From assembly GCA_963733395.1 (NCBI GenBank), contig CAVTCZ010000019.1, positions 186,001 through 250,000 of the forward strand: a stretch of DNA of 64,000 nucleotides. Reading direction: 5' to 3'. Positions 37,408 to 46,466 of this stretch are shown here, one piece after another. The notes under the pieces were generated by a model. It saw only the letters and a program-made list of their open reading frames with translations, was not told where the DNA came from and did no database searches. Source of the DNA: JADKAV01 sp963733395 (GTDB lineage: Bacteria; Actinomycetota; Actinomycetes; S36-B12; UBA10799). Both the position numbers and the translations under genes were made by a program. Within the stretch, counting starts at the first letter, position 1. Each line of letters starts with the position of its first letter.

Positions 37408-37545
37408 CCATCCGTGGTCCGCGCCGCGCCGGTCAGGACCAGCAATGGTGGGCGCAAATCAGACTGATCACCGTAGACCGGGCAACTCAACCTCCACTCG
37501 GTGGTCCGACGAGGGTCCAGCCGCCGGCCTCTGGACCACGGATGG
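37408..37545. repeat. 13-bp inverted repeat spanning the convergent region
   Basis: CCATCCGTGGTCC (37408-37420) and its exact complement GGACCACGGATGG (37533-37545) bracket the 112 bp between the acetyltransferase and the downstream minus-strand gene. Both arms could pair in transcripts from either side. It may be a bidirectional terminator or the ends of a small element. Confidence 0.5.
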
Positions 37546-37551
37546 CGGGAC

Positions 37552-37929
37552 TCAGAGCAGCCGCAGTTCCCAGGCCACCGGGTCGTTGACGGCGAAGTAG
37601 TTGATGGCGTCCCGGGTGGTCACCGCCAGCACGGGTTTCGCGGTCTGCCGGTCGGGCAGGTCGCGGGTGGCTGCGGCGCCGGTGATGTCCATCCGCTCGA
37701 TCGTGGTGATCCGCCCGGAGTTGCCGATGAACACGAGTTGGCTGGGGGTCAGCCGCAGGGTCCCGTACCCGCGGTCCGGACCGTGGGCGATGGCGGCCGG
37801 CTCCTCCAGTTCGCCCGGCGCGGGCAGGGCCGGCTGCGGGCGGTCCTTGGCGAAGACGGAGTCGGCGATCCGCAGCAGCGCGTAGACCATCAGCGCTGCC
37901 AGCGGCAGGATCACCAGGGCACGGGTCAC
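37552..37929 (-). CDS. Conserved membrane-anchored protein of unknown function
   Basis: This is a 125-aa protein with one N-terminal hydrophobic helix (about residues 4-24) and a soluble domain that contains LRLTPSQLVFIGNSGRITTIERMDITG, resembling the PH-like or YdbS-type beta strands but too short to assign. It starts at GTG 37929 with TAACCT six bases upstream, so it has its own leaderless promoter, 9 bp after the stop of the SDR-like gene on the same strand. Confidence 0.7.
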   Translation of the reverse strand: MTRALVILPLAALMVYALLRIADSVFAKDRPQPALPAPGELEEPAAIAHGPDRGYGTLRLTPSQLVFIGNSGRITTIERMDITGAAATRDLPDRQTAKPVLAVTTRDAINYFAVNDPVAWELRLL

Positions 37930-37938
37930 GCTTCGAGG

Positions 37939-38565
37939 TTAGCGCGGGAGCATCGTCTCCACAGCCGGGTGCAACTCCTCCAGCAGTCCCAGGAAGTTGC
38001 GCGCGATCTCGTCCGGCGAGAGGTCGGTGCCCTCCTTGATCAAGCCGTTGATGGTGATCATGGCCACCCGCAGGTGGGTCAACTCCTCGGCGGCGGAGAA
38101 GACGAAGTTGCGCATGGCTGCCTTCGCCGAACTCAACACGCTGCCACCCGACCACGGGTCGATCGACACCCCGCTGTTGGTGACGAAGAAGGCCGAACCC
38201 TCGTCCATCAGCGGCACGGCGGCCTGCAGCGCCGCCCACGCACCCAGACACCCCACCCGCCAGGCCGATTCGACAGCCGCCAGCGGCACCACGCTGGGCG
38301 CGCCCTCGACCAGCAGGGAGGCGTTGTAGTGGACGATGTCCGGCGCGCCGAGTCGCCCAGCAGCCTCCTGCACGACCGTCCGCACCTGCGCCGGGTCGCC
38401 CAGGTCGGCCGCGAAACCCGCAGCCCCGCCGCCCAACTGAGCAGCGAACGCGTCCGCCTGCTCCTGGTGCAGGGCCACCACCGCGACCGGCCGGCCGGTC
38501 TCGGCATAGGCCCGCGCCAGCGACATCCCCAGCCCCGGTCCGACCCCGAGCACGATCGCGCTCAT
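37939..38565 (-). CDS. Short-chain dehydrogenase-like protein
   Basis: This is a 208-aa Rossmann protein. The N-terminal motif is AIVLGVGPGLGMSLARAYAE, a GxGxGLG variant, followed by HYNASLLVEG instead of the usual NNAG. The active-site Tyr of YxxxK is not evident: the corresponding region reads SSAKAAMRNFVFS with Lys but no Tyr four residues before it. It may therefore be a divergent or non-catalytic member. It overlaps the pgm stop (ATGA) and so is translationally coupled to it. Confidence 0.75.
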   Translation of the reverse strand: MSAIVLGVGPGLGMSLARAYAETGRPVAVVALHQEQADAFAAQLGGGAAGFAADLGDPAQVRTVVQEAAGRLGAPDIVHYNASLLVEGAPSVVPLAAVESAWRVGCLGAWAALQAAVPLMDEGSAFFVTNSGVSIDPWSGGSVLSSAKAAMRNFVFSAAEELTHLRVAMITINGLIKEGTDLSPDEIARNFLGLLEELHPAVETMLPR

Positions 38566-40187
38566 GCCAGTGTCTCCGTCACCAGGTCGCGGGCCGCCGC
38601 CTGGACCTGCGCGAGGTGCTCCGCGCTGACCCAGCTCTCCGCGTAGATCTTGTACACGTCCTCGGTGCCGGACGGCCGGGCCGCGAACCAGGCCTGCTCG
38701 GTCTCCACCTTCAAGCCGCCGATCGCCGCGCCGTTGCCCGGAGCCTCGGTGAGCACCCGGGTGATCGGGTCGCCGGCCAACTCGGTGGCGCTGACCTGGT
38801 CGGCGCTCAAGGCCGCCAGCTTCGCCTTCTGCTCGCGGCTCGCCGGGGCGTCGATGCGCGCGTAGTGCGTCGTCCCGTACTGCTGCGTCAGGCCGGCGTA
38901 GTGCTGGCTGGGGGTCAGGTCCGTGGTCGCGAGGATCTCGCTGGCCAGCAGCGCCAGCAGGATGCCGTCCTTGTCCGTGGTCCAGGTCGTCCCGTCCTTG
39001 CGCAGGAACGATGCACCGGCGGACTCCTCGCCGCCGAAGACCACCTCGCCGCTGCGCAAACCGGGCACGAACCACTTGAACCCGACGGGCACCTCGAGCA
39101 ACCTGCGGCCCCGCCCGGCGACGACTCTGTCGATCATCGACGAACTCACCAGGGTCTTGCCCACGGCTGACTCGGCCGACCAGCCGTCGCGATGTGTCAG
39201 CAGGTAGTCGATCGCCACCGACAGGTAGTGGTTGGGGTTCATCAAGCCCGCGTCCGGTGTGACGATGCCGTGCCGGTCGGAGTCGGCGTCGTTGCCGGTG
39301 GCGATCTGGTAGTCGTCCTTCGCGGCAACCAGCGAGGCCATCGCCGACGGCGACGAGCAGTCCATGCGGATCTTGCCGTCCCAGTCCAGGGTCATGAACG
39401 CGAACTGCGGATCGGTGCGCGGATTCACCACGGTGAGATTGAGCCCCAGACGCTCGGCGATCGCTGCCCAGTAGGCGACGCTGGCACCACCGAGAGGATC
39501 GGCGCCGATGTGCACACCGGCTGCGCGGATGGCGTCGATGTCGAGGATCGTGGGCAGGTCGTCGACGTAGTCGGCGATGAAGTCGAACGTCTGCACCTGC
39601 GCCCGCGCGCGCGGCAGTGGGATGCGCTTGACACCCTGCAAGCCGGCTCGCAGCAGGTCGTTCGCGCGGTCCTGGATCCACTTGGTGATGGCCGTGTCCG
39701 CCGGGCCGCCGTCGGGCGGGTTGTACTTGAAGCCGCCGTCGGTGGGTGGGTTGTGCGACGGGGTGACCACGATGCCGTCGGCGTTGCGGCCCTGGGCGTT
39801 CAGCGTCAGGATCGCGTGGCTGATCGCGGGAGTGGGGACGAAGCCGTCGTGCACGTCGACGAGCACGGTGACGTCGTTGGCCACGAGCACCTCGAGTGCG
39901 GTCGCGTACGCGGGCTCGGACAGCCCGTGGGTGTCGCGGCCGATGAGCAGCGGGCCGTCGATGCCCTGGCCCGCGCGGTACTCGCAGATGGCCTGGGTGG
40001 TCGCGGCGATGTGGTCGTCGTTGAAACTGGTCTTGAAACTCGACCCGCGGTGCCCCGAGGTACCGAAGCTCACCTGCTGGCCGGGGTCGTCGGCGTCGGG
40101 GTGCTCGGTGTAGTACGCGGTGATGAGGCGGGCGACATCGACGAGGTCATCGGGTTGGGCGGGAGTTCCCGCGCGGGGATCGCTCAT
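38562..40187 (-). CDS. pgm: Phosphoglucomutase (alpha-D-glucose phosphate-specific)
   Basis: This is a 541-aa phosphohexomutase interconverting glucose 1- and 6-phosphate. N-terminal VSFGTSGHRGSS, phosphoserine loop VVTPSHNPP, metal loop GNDADSDRHGIV, sugar-binding FGGEESAGASF and phosphate-binding RPSGTEDVYKIYAES. It feeds glucose 1-phosphate to GlgC, encoded 22 kb away. TACCCT at 40195-40200 is seven bases before the ATG, pointing to a leaderless mRNA. Confidence 0.95.
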   Translation of the reverse strand: MSDPRAGTPAQPDDLVDVARLITAYYTEHPDADDPGQQVSFGTSGHRGSSFKTSFNDDHIAATTQAICEYRAGQGIDGPLLIGRDTHGLSEPAYATALEVLVANDVTVLVDVHDGFVPTPAISHAILTLNAQGRNADGIVVTPSHNPPTDGGFKYNPPDGGPADTAITKWIQDRANDLLRAGLQGVKRIPLPRARAQVQTFDFIADYVDDLPTILDIDAIRAAGVHIGADPLGGASVAYWAAIAERLGLNLTVVNPRTDPQFAFMTLDWDGKIRMDCSSPSAMASLVAAKDDYQIATGNDADSDRHGIVTPDAGLMNPNHYLSVAIDYLLTHRDGWSAESAVGKTLVSSSMIDRVVAGRGRRLLEVPVGFKWFVPGLRSGEVVFGGEESAGASFLRKDGTTWTTDKDGILLALLASEILATTDLTPSQHYAGLTQQYGTTHYARIDAPASREQKAKLAALSADQVSATELAGDPITRVLTEAPGNGAAIGGLKVETEQAWFAARPSGTEDVYKIYAESWVSAEHLAQVQAAARDLVTETLA

Positions 40188-40226
40188 GATTCGCAGGGTA
40201 GTCGGCCGTCCTGGTTCAATGGCGAA

Positions 40227-40808
40227 GTGGATGCACAGGGCTGGGACGACAGGTACCGGGATTCCGAACTCGTGTGGAGCGGGGAGCCGAACCAGTTCGT
40301 GTCCGGCTACTTGGGCGACCTCCCGCCGGGGGATGCCATCGACCTCGGTGCCGGCGAGGGCCGCAACGCGGTGTGGCTGGCCCAGCGTGGGTGGGACGTC
40401 ACCGCCGTCGACTTCTCCGCCGTGGGTCTGGCGAAGGCGCGGCGGATGGCCTTCGATGCCCAGGTGGAACTCGCGACGGTGGCCATGGACGTGGAGTCCT
40501 TCCGCCCCAGCCGACCGGTCGACCTGGTCCTGCTGTCGTACCTGCAACTCCCGGACGACCACCAGCGTCGATTGTTGCGCAGGGTGCGCGACTGGGTGCT
40601 GCCCGGCGGTGCGGTGTTCGTCGTGGCGCACGACAAGACCAACGTGCAGCGCGGGCATGGCGGGCCGCCGGACGAGTCGGTGTGCTACAGCGTCGAGCAG
40701 ACCGTGGCGGCTCTGGAGGGCCTGCGGGTGGATGTGGCTGAGGTTGCCGTCCGCGAGACCCCTGCGGGCCCGGCGCTTGACACCGTGGTGTTGGCGGTTC
40801 GGGCCTGA
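40227..40808 (+). CDS. Class I SAM-dependent methyltransferase
   Basis: This is a 193-aa protein resembling the TehB/Methyltransf_25-type enzymes. It has an N-terminal WDDRYRDSELVWSGEPNQFV, motif I AIDLGAGEGRNAVWLA, then VTAVDFSAVGLAKAR and VLPGGAVFVVAHD. The substrate is unknown. GTG 40227 is preferred. TTCAAT lies six bases upstream, an imperfect leaderless match. It is divergent from pgm by 39 bp and convergent with the AI-2E gene. Confidence 0.8.
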   Translation: MDAQGWDDRYRDSELVWSGEPNQFVSGYLGDLPPGDAIDLGAGEGRNAVWLAQRGWDVTAVDFSAVGLAKARRMAFDAQVELATVAMDVESFRPSRPVDLVLLSYLQLPDDHQRRLLRRVRDWVLPGGAVFVVAHDKTNVQRGHGGPPDESVCYSVEQTVAALEGLRVDVAEVAVRETPAGPALDTVVLAVRA

Positions 40809-40827
40809 TCCGACCCGGCCGAACCAC

Positions 40828-41961
40828 TCACCCGCGGGTGGCGGCGCTCTCGACGATCGGGTGCCGCGGGAAGAACGCCGTGGCCACACTCTGGATGACG
40901 GCAGCGGCGGGCAACGCCAGGAAGGCGCCGAGCGGGCCGAACATCGCCCCGCCGGCCAGCAGCGCGATCAGGGCGCTCGCCGGGGCCAGCGACATCGTCT
41001 TCGCGGAGACCCGCGGGCCGATGATGTAGTCCTGGAACGGGATCCACACAGCCAGCACGCCCAGGAAGATCAGGGCGTCCATCGGGTCCCGCAGAGCCAG
41101 GATCAGAAGCGGCAGCGACGCCGCGACATACGTGCCGATCATGGGCAGGAACTGCGAGACCAGGCCGTACCAGATGGCCAGGGCCACCGGATACGGACAG
41201 TCCAGAGCCCACAGCGCCACCCCGACGACCGTGCCTGCCAGGAAGGACGTGAGGATGCGCGAATAGAGGTACCCGCCGGTCTTGTAGACCGCGATGTCCC
41301 ACGCCTGGCCGACAACGGTCTGTGTGCTCGGGGAGATGAACGAGAGCACGAACCGGCGGAACCGGTTCTGGTTGGCCAGCAGGAAGAACGTGAACAACAG
41401 GATCACGAAGAACTCGAACAGCCCGCCGACGACGGCACTGGTGAGACTGACCGCGCCGCCGGCGATATCCGGCAGGTGGCCCTGCAACGAGGACAACGCC
41501 GACTGCACCTGCTGGCTGTTGGACAGGGTGTCGACGCTGACCCCGAACCGGCTGGCAGCGTCCTTGAGGTTGGTGAGCATCGCGGGGGCGTCGGCGATGG
41601 CGGCCTCGGTCTCGCTGACCAGCAGCGGCGTCATGGCGATGACCAGTCCGATGATGCTCAGGATCAGCCCCAGCATCACCAACGCCGTCGCCAGCCCGCG
41701 CTTGAGCCCCTTGCGGACAAGCCAGTCCACCGCCGGCGCCATGGCGAAGTAGAGGAATGCGGCGATCACGAACCACCAGAACAGGTAGCGGACCCTCCCC
41801 AGCATCGTGGTGGCGGCCCAGGCGAGCAGCACCATCAGGATGAACACGGCGAACGCACGGGCGCTCCATGGGGGCAGGGAGCGTCGCATGGCCGTGCCCA
41901 ACGGGCCGCTCAACGCGCCGGGCTCGAGGGCCGGCGGTGACGTGTTCCCCGACTTCGGCAT
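40828..41961 (-). CDS. AI-2E family transporter (PerM/TqsA-like)
   Basis: This is a 377-aa membrane protein with about eight helices. The family-typical arrangement is a hydrophobic pair at residues 36-70, a long middle segment and the conserved C-terminal stretch QFLPMIGTYVAASLP, IPFQDYIIGPRVSAKTMSLAPASALIALLAGG. Members export AI-2 or act as Na+/H+ antiporters. The role here is open. TAGCGT (41969-41974) precedes the ATG by seven bases. Confidence 0.88.
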   Translation of the reverse strand: MPKSGNTSPPALEPGALSGPLGTAMRRSLPPWSARAFAVFILMVLLAWAATTMLGRVRYLFWWFVIAAFLYFAMAPAVDWLVRKGLKRGLATALVMLGLILSIIGLVIAMTPLLVSETEAAIADAPAMLTNLKDAASRFGVSVDTLSNSQQVQSALSSLQGHLPDIAGGAVSLTSAVVGGLFEFFVILLFTFFLLANQNRFRRFVLSFISPSTQTVVGQAWDIAVYKTGGYLYSRILTSFLAGTVVGVALWALDCPYPVALAIWYGLVSQFLPMIGTYVAASLPLLILALRDPMDALIFLGVLAVWIPFQDYIIGPRVSAKTMSLAPASALIALLAGGAMFGPLGAFLALPAAAVIQSVATAFFPRHPIVESAATRG

Positions 41962-42015
41962 GCAACGGACGCTATCGGGACTCGTGGCGGCCGGTGGGGA
42001 GGTCGCGGGGCGTGT

Positions 42016-43084
42016 TCAGTCGAACCGGAGATCGAGGTCCTTGCCGAGGTAGTCCGCGTAGCGCTGCGCCGGTTCCTCGACGGCCCGGCGGGTGCGTGCC
42101 GGCAGCGCCGAGAACGAGGACACGGTGATCCGCACGGCCTTGGTCAGCGGCTTGCGTTGCCAGGTGCCGATCACTCGGCCCCGGTGCACGACAGTGGCCC
42201 GGAACATGCCGTTGCCGCCCGGGACGATGCGCCGGGCGTGTTGGGGGTCCATGAACAGCGAACGGTCCTTGTACCCCAACAGGTACTCGTCGAAGCCGGG
42301 CAGCAGCAGCATCTCCGGTGGCTGCGCCACGTCCGCGGGCAGGTAGAACACCTCGGCCCCGTCCAGAGTCGCCGCGTTCAGGTCCGCGGCGGCGATCGCC
42401 TTCTTGCTGTCGGTGGCGGTGAGACCGGTCCAGCCCTGGAAGTCCGGGCGGGTCGTCGGGCCATGACTGCGGAAGTACATGCGGGCGAGCATCGCCAGCG
42501 CCTCGTCCCGCTGCGGACTGCGCTGCCGCGGCGCCCACTCGTCCAGCAGCACGAAGGTCTGTTCGTTGCCCTCGTTGGGTCCGATGCAGGTCACACCGAT
42601 CTGGGCGGTGTGCCACAGCAGGTGGTAGGAGCGTTGGCCGCTGGTGTCTATGCCCGCTGCCTGGAGCGTCGAGAGGCAGTCGCTGCGGGTCATCCGTCGG
42701 CCTCGCAGGGCGGTGCCGAGCACTTCCGCGGCGTGGTCGACGGTGGCTTTGTCCAGGCCGAGGAAGTCCCACCGCGCCTTCAGCCCGTTGAGGGCCCGCC
42801 GGCCGGTGAGCTCGAGCAGCCAGTGGGCGTTCTGCGGATGCACCACGTGGATGGTGCCGCGCATGGGCCACGTGCGCATGACCTGCGCCGGAGGCCAGGG
42901 CGGTGTCGATGTCGGCTTCGGTGGCCCCCGGCATACGGACCCCGAGCGACCACTTGCCGCTGGCCAGGTCCTGGGCCTGCAGCGCGCCGAACCACTCGGC
43001 GATGTCGGCCGCCGATCCGCCGGGCACGCTGAGCAGCAGGTTCGTCAAGCGCATGGCCAGCGCTTGCTCCCGGGTCAGTTCCAC
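42016..43084 (-). CDS. Winged-helix DNA-binding protein, YcaQ/AlkX-like family (one frameshift)
   Basis: This is about 355 aa. The HTH_42 family (PF06224) is recognised from REQALAMRLTNLLL, ADIAEWFGALQAQD, MRGTIHVVHPQNAHWLL, CIGPNEGNEQTFVLLDEWAP and LLPGFDEYLLGYKDRS. Relatives include YcaQ, a glycosylase that unhooks DNA crosslinks. The activity here is inferred. The frame changes near 42881-42891 between DTALASG and MRTWPMRG, consistent with one inserted base. It starts at GTG 43084. Confidence 0.8.
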
Positions 43085-43136
43085 CGGGTCATCATCGCCG
43101 GTGGGTGCGACGTGAGTCGCGGGGGTGCAGGCAAGG

Positions 43137-43207
43137 CGTGAGCCAAAGTCCTAGCCGTGAGGGAGAATCAGCCCGATTTTGACTCACATTCAGGACTTTC
43201 GCTCACG
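43137..43207. repeat. D-family palindromic intergenic repeat, copy 3
   Basis: This 71-bp unit is the same length as copy 2. Left arm CGTGAGCCAAAGTCCTAGCC then GTGAG; right arm CTCACATTCAGGACTTTCGC then TCACG. Several bases differ from copy 2 in the inner arm and loop. It lies between the winged-helix gene and the cytochrome b gene. Confidence 0.85.
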
Positions 43208-43240
43208 GATGGGTTCACGCCGGGGCTCCTGCCGCGCCGA

Positions 43241-43882
43241 CTAGCCCGCGGGCGGACCGTCCGCCGGGCGCGACGATCCAGCGACCCAGAGTGGGTGCTC
43301 ATCCTCGGCCCAATCGCGGCTGACATACCCGGTCTTCAAGCCGCGGCGGGCCTCCGGATCGCCGATTGCCATCCAGATGTGTCCGGCGGCGATGATGACA
43401 ACCGCGGTGGCGAACAGATCGTGCACGAAGGTGGCCCCGGTGCGGAGGTTGTCGGGGATGAGATCGAAGTAGTGCAGCATCAGCCCGGTGGCGAACATGA
43501 TCACCACGGCGGCGAGCACGAACGCGGAGTTGAGTTTCTGTCCGGCGTTGAACTTGCCCGAGGGCGACGACAGATCGCCCCGGACGGCGCGGCGCAGCCA
43601 CCGGTAGTCGGCCGGCTGCCAGCGGTTCAGCCGCCTGGCGTCGGCTCGGAATGCTGCCGAACGCACGGCTGCCACCACCAGCGGGATCGGTAGCAGCAGC
43701 CCGCTGAAGAAATGGATCGTCGCGACCAGATTCCGGCGGCCGACAAGGGTGCTCAGCGCGTCGATGTAGAGCAATGCGGCGGTGACGATCAGCACGCCCA
43801 TCAGCAACCCGAATGTCAGGTGCGTCCACCGCTGCCCGGGGGTGAACCGTCGGACCTGCTCAGAAGATGGGAGCATCGTCAC
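43241..43882 (-). CDS. Cytochrome b/b6-domain protein (formate dehydrogenase gamma/Ni-hydrogenase b-type)
   Basis: This is a 213-aa protein with four hydrophobic helices. Candidate heme-ligand histidines lie in RWTHLTFG, ATIHFFSG, LMLHYFD, TFVHDLFA and AAGHIWMA. It resembles FdnI/b561-type cytochrome subunits that pass electrons between a periplasmic partner and quinones. It overlaps the molybdopterin protein gene by 23 bp, so the two should form one membrane-bound oxidoreductase. Confidence 0.82.
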   Translation of the reverse strand: MTMLPSSEQVRRFTPGQRWTHLTFGLLMGVLIVTAALLYIDALSTLVGRRNLVATIHFFSGLLLPIPLVVAAVRSAAFRADARRLNRWQPADYRWLRRAVRGDLSSPSGKFNAGQKLNSAFVLAAVVIMFATGLMLHYFDLIPDNLRTGATFVHDLFATAVVIIAAGHIWMAIGDPEARRGLKTGYVSRDWAEDEHPLWVAGSSRPADGPPAG

Positions 43883-44576
43883 GACCGTTGGATTCCCCCA
43901 CCCAGGCGTCGGTGTCGTACCCGCGCTCCTCCCAGTAGCCGGGTGTGATCCGATCGGCCACGGTGATGGAGTTGAGCCACTTCAGGGACTTGTAGAAGTA
44001 CATCGGGGCCACATACAACCGGACCGGTCCGCCATGGTCGTGGGACACGGCCTCGCCGTCGAGTGCGGTTGCGATCAGGACGTCCGGCCGCATCGCTTGG
44101 TCCATCGTCAGCGACTCCGTGTAGATCCCGTCGGACGATCCGAAGTGCACGGCGCGCGCCCCGCCGCGCACCCCCACCCGATCCAGCAGGTCGGACAGAA
44201 GGACGCCCTGCCAGGCGACGTCCGGGACGCGCCATCCGGTGACACACTGCACATCTCGGGTGATCGTCGTCTGCGGCAGATCGGCGAGTTGCTGGTAGGT
44301 GAATGTGCGCGGCTTGTCGACGGCTCCGCCGATGGTCAACTCGTACGCCGATGGGTCGACCGGGTCGACCCGCCCGGCCACGGAGTAGAACCTGAACCGG
44401 CTGCTTCCCGGAATCAGCCCGGTCAGCCCGGTGGGATCGTTGGCGGAGACGGCCGTCAGCGCGCTGTTCGCGCGGCTGCCCAGCGCGACCCCGATACCGG
44501 CCAGGCCGATCAGTCCCAGGACCAGGCGGCGGCCGACAGGACGGCCTGCGTCCTCGGCTCCGGTGTCCTCGACCAT
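43860..44576 (-). CDS. Molybdopterin-dependent oxidoreductase (sulfite oxidase/MsrP-like fold)
   Basis: This is a 238-aa protein. An N-terminal hydrophobic helix after RRLVLG may be an export signal or membrane anchor. The catalytic domain shows DVQCVTGW with the predicted Mo-ligating Cys, WQGVLLSDLLDRVG, HFGSSDGIYTESL and DHGGPVRLYVAPMYFYKSLKWL. It lacks a twin-Arg motif matching the strict consensus (GRRLVLGLIG). The substrate is unknown. MsrP relatives reduce methionine sulfoxide using a heme b partner. CATTCT is six bases before the ATG. Confidence 0.82.
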   Translation of the reverse strand: MVEDTGAEDAGRPVGRRLVLGLIGLAGIGVALGSRANSALTAVSANDPTGLTGLIPGSSRFRFYSVAGRVDPVDPSAYELTIGGAVDKPRTFTYQQLADLPQTTITRDVQCVTGWRVPDVAWQGVLLSDLLDRVGVRGGARAVHFGSSDGIYTESLTMDQAMRPDVLIATALDGEAVSHDHGGPVRLYVAPMYFYKSLKWLNSITVADRITPGYWEERGYDTDAWVGESNGRDDAPIF

Positions 44577-44668
44577 CCCCCAAGAATGCGGCCGGTGAGC
44601 CCATCGGGCAAGTGCCGGTCGAGCAGGCCCGGCGATCGCAACCGGCAGGGGTTCGTCACACTGGACCG

Positions 44669-45262
44669 ATGGCCGACCTGTTCGCCGACCTTGCCGGGCC
44701 CGCCGAGGACGTTGCCCCCCTGCTGCTCAACGCCACCATCCGCGACGACGAGGTCGCCGTGCGGATCGTGGAGGTGGAGGCGTACGCCGGGGCCGGCGAC
44801 CCGGCCAGCCACGCCTTCCGGGGTCCGGGGGTCAGGAACGCGGTGATGTTCGGACCACCCGGACGGGCCTACGTCTACCTCAGCCACGGAATCCACTTGT
44901 GCCTCAATGTCGTCTGTCATCCGGAGGGCGTGGGCGGGGGAATCCTGTTGCGCGCCGGGGAGGTGGTCGAGGGTGTCGAGGTGGCCCGGGAGCGCCGGGG
45001 TGGACAGCGCCACCTCGCCCGCGGGCCCGGCCGGCTGGGTCAGGCGCTGGCCGTGACGATGGCCGACAGCGGCACGGACCTGCGGGCGGGGCGATTGCGG
45101 CTGGAGCCCGGCAGCCCCGTGACTGCGGTCGCGCACGGACCCCGGGTAGGGGTCAGCAAGGCCGCCGATCGACAGTGGCGGTTCTGGCTCGAAGGCGATC
45201 CGTTCGTCAGCGACTACCGGCGCAGCAAGCGGGCTAGTTCACCGCCGCCAGCAACTGGTTGA
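44669..45262 (+). CDS. mpg: DNA-3-methyladenine glycosylase (AAG/Mpg family)
   Basis: This is a 197-aa base-excision enzyme. The motifs are VRIVEVEAYAGAGDPASHAFRG, where the catalytic Glu lies in EVEAY, then MFGPPGRAYVYLSHGIHLCLNVV and GPGRLGQAL. It removes alkylated purines. CACACT lies six bases before the ATG. Its end overlaps the convergent mrx1 gene by 29 bp. Confidence 0.9.
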   Translation: MADLFADLAGPAEDVAPLLLNATIRDDEVAVRIVEVEAYAGAGDPASHAFRGPGVRNAVMFGPPGRAYVYLSHGIHLCLNVVCHPEGVGGGILLRAGEVVEGVEVARERRGGQRHLARGPGRLGQALAVTMADSGTDLRAGRLRLEPGSPVTAVAHGPRVGVSKAADRQWRFWLEGDPFVSDYRRSKRASSPPPATG

Positions 45263-45464
45263 TGCTGGGGTTGGTCATCGCCGTGCCGTCGGGCAGCACG
45301 ACGGTGGGAACGACGTGGTTGCCGCCGTTGACGCTGCCGACGAACTCGGCGGCCCGCGGGTCGGCCTCGATGTTGACCTCGGTGTAGTCCAGGCCGGCGC
45401 GCTGCATCTGGGCCTTCAGCCGCACGCAGTAGCCGCACCAGGAGGTGGTGTACATCGTGATCAC
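45234..45464 (-). CDS. mrx1: Mycoredoxin (glutaredoxin-like, CGYC)
   Basis: This is a 76-aa glutaredoxin-fold protein with the CGYC active site at Cys10 and Cys13, and VNGGNHVVPTVVLPDGT containing the cis-Pro. CGYC and the presence of mshD make it a mycothiol-dependent mycoredoxin reducing mixed disulfides. It overlaps ygfZ by 4 bp (GTGA), so it is the last gene of the redox operon. Confidence 0.9.
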   Translation of the reverse strand: MITMYTTSWCGYCVRLKAQMQRAGLDYTEVNIEADPRAAEFVGSVNGGNHVVPTVVLPDGTAMTNPSINQLLAAVN

Positions 45465-46429
45465 GGTTGGTTGTCTCCTTCGTGGTTCATCTTCACGGCC
45501 GCCACTACTTGTTCCTGTGAGGCCACGATGTCATCGGCGTACAACGCGGCGTCCAGGGGCACCGAGCGTTTGACCACCGCCAGGGCGATCGGTCCCAGCT
45601 CGTGGTGCTGGGCCACCGAGCCGACGCGGCCCACCACTTTGCCGTCGAACACGACCTCGGCGCCGCTGTCGGGCAGCGCCCCGTCGAAGTGCAGTAGCAC
45701 CAGTCGGCGCGGTGGTCGGCCCATGTTGTGCAATCGCGCGACGGTCTCCTGGCCCCGGTAGCAGCCCTTGGCCAGGTGCACCGCCGGCCCGATCAGGCCC
45801 AGTTCGTGGGGCAGCGACTTGTGGTCCGAATCGACCCCGACGGCTGGGACACCGGCGGCGATCCGCAGCGCGGTCAGCGCCCAGGTCCCGCACTCAGGTC
45901 CGGCGGGGCGCTCACCGGCTCCGAACACGACCTCGGCGCCCACCAGTCGGTCCGGTCGCTGCGGCACGTACTTCTCGGCACTGCCACCGCGGTCGGCTCC
46001 GGAAGGGGTCCTGCCCTCGCCGGCGTACTCCAGCGGCACCAGCCAGGTGGGCAGGCCCTCGTACGCTTCGCGGCGGGGGATCCAGATGACGTCGTGTTCG
46101 GCGCTCACGTCGGTGACGACGACATCGGCCAGGAAGCGCATCGAGTCCAGGTAGGTCCGCAGGGTCTCGGCGGTATCGGCCGCGACCAGCAACCAGGTCG
46201 TGCTGCCGTCGTCGACCACGTGCAGGTCGTACTCGACATGCCCGTGCGGGTCGAGAATCAGGGCTTGTGTGGAGGTGTCGGGGTCGATCCGGTGCGAGGT
46301 CAGCGAATCCAGCCAGGACAGGCGGTCGGCGCCGGTCAGGGTCAGCACCGCGCGGTCGGCCAGATGGACCCAGCCCTCACCGGCGGCCAACAGCTTCTGT
46401 TCGCCGAAGGGGTCGCCGAAGTGGGTCAT
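45461..46429 (-). CDS. ygfZ: Folate-binding YgfZ/GcvT-like Fe-S cluster repair protein
   Basis: This is a 322-aa protein. The YgfZ signature KGCYRGQETVAR is intact, preceded by an aminomethyltransferase-like fold (LTLTGADRLSWLDSLTS, ALILDPHGHVEYDLHV). YgfZ proteins help synthesise or repair certain Fe-S clusters with folate. It lies 37 bp after fur and overlaps mrx1. The start is ATG 46429. Confidence 0.9.
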   Translation of the reverse strand: MTHFGDPFGEQKLLAAGEGWVHLADRAVLTLTGADRLSWLDSLTSHRIDPDTSTQALILDPHGHVEYDLHVVDDGSTTWLLVAADTAETLRTYLDSMRFLADVVVTDVSAEHDVIWIPRREAYEGLPTWLVPLEYAGEGRTPSGADRGGSAEKYVPQRPDRLVGAEVVFGAGERPAGPECGTWALTALRIAAGVPAVGVDSDHKSLPHELGLIGPAVHLAKGCYRGQETVARLHNMGRPPRRLVLLHFDGALPDSGAEVVFDGKVVGRVGSVAQHHELGPIALAVVKRSVPLDAALYADDIVASQEQVVAAVKMNHEGDNQP

Positions 46430-46466
46430 GTCGGTACAACGCTGTGGGGCGCCGGTGGCATTCCGC

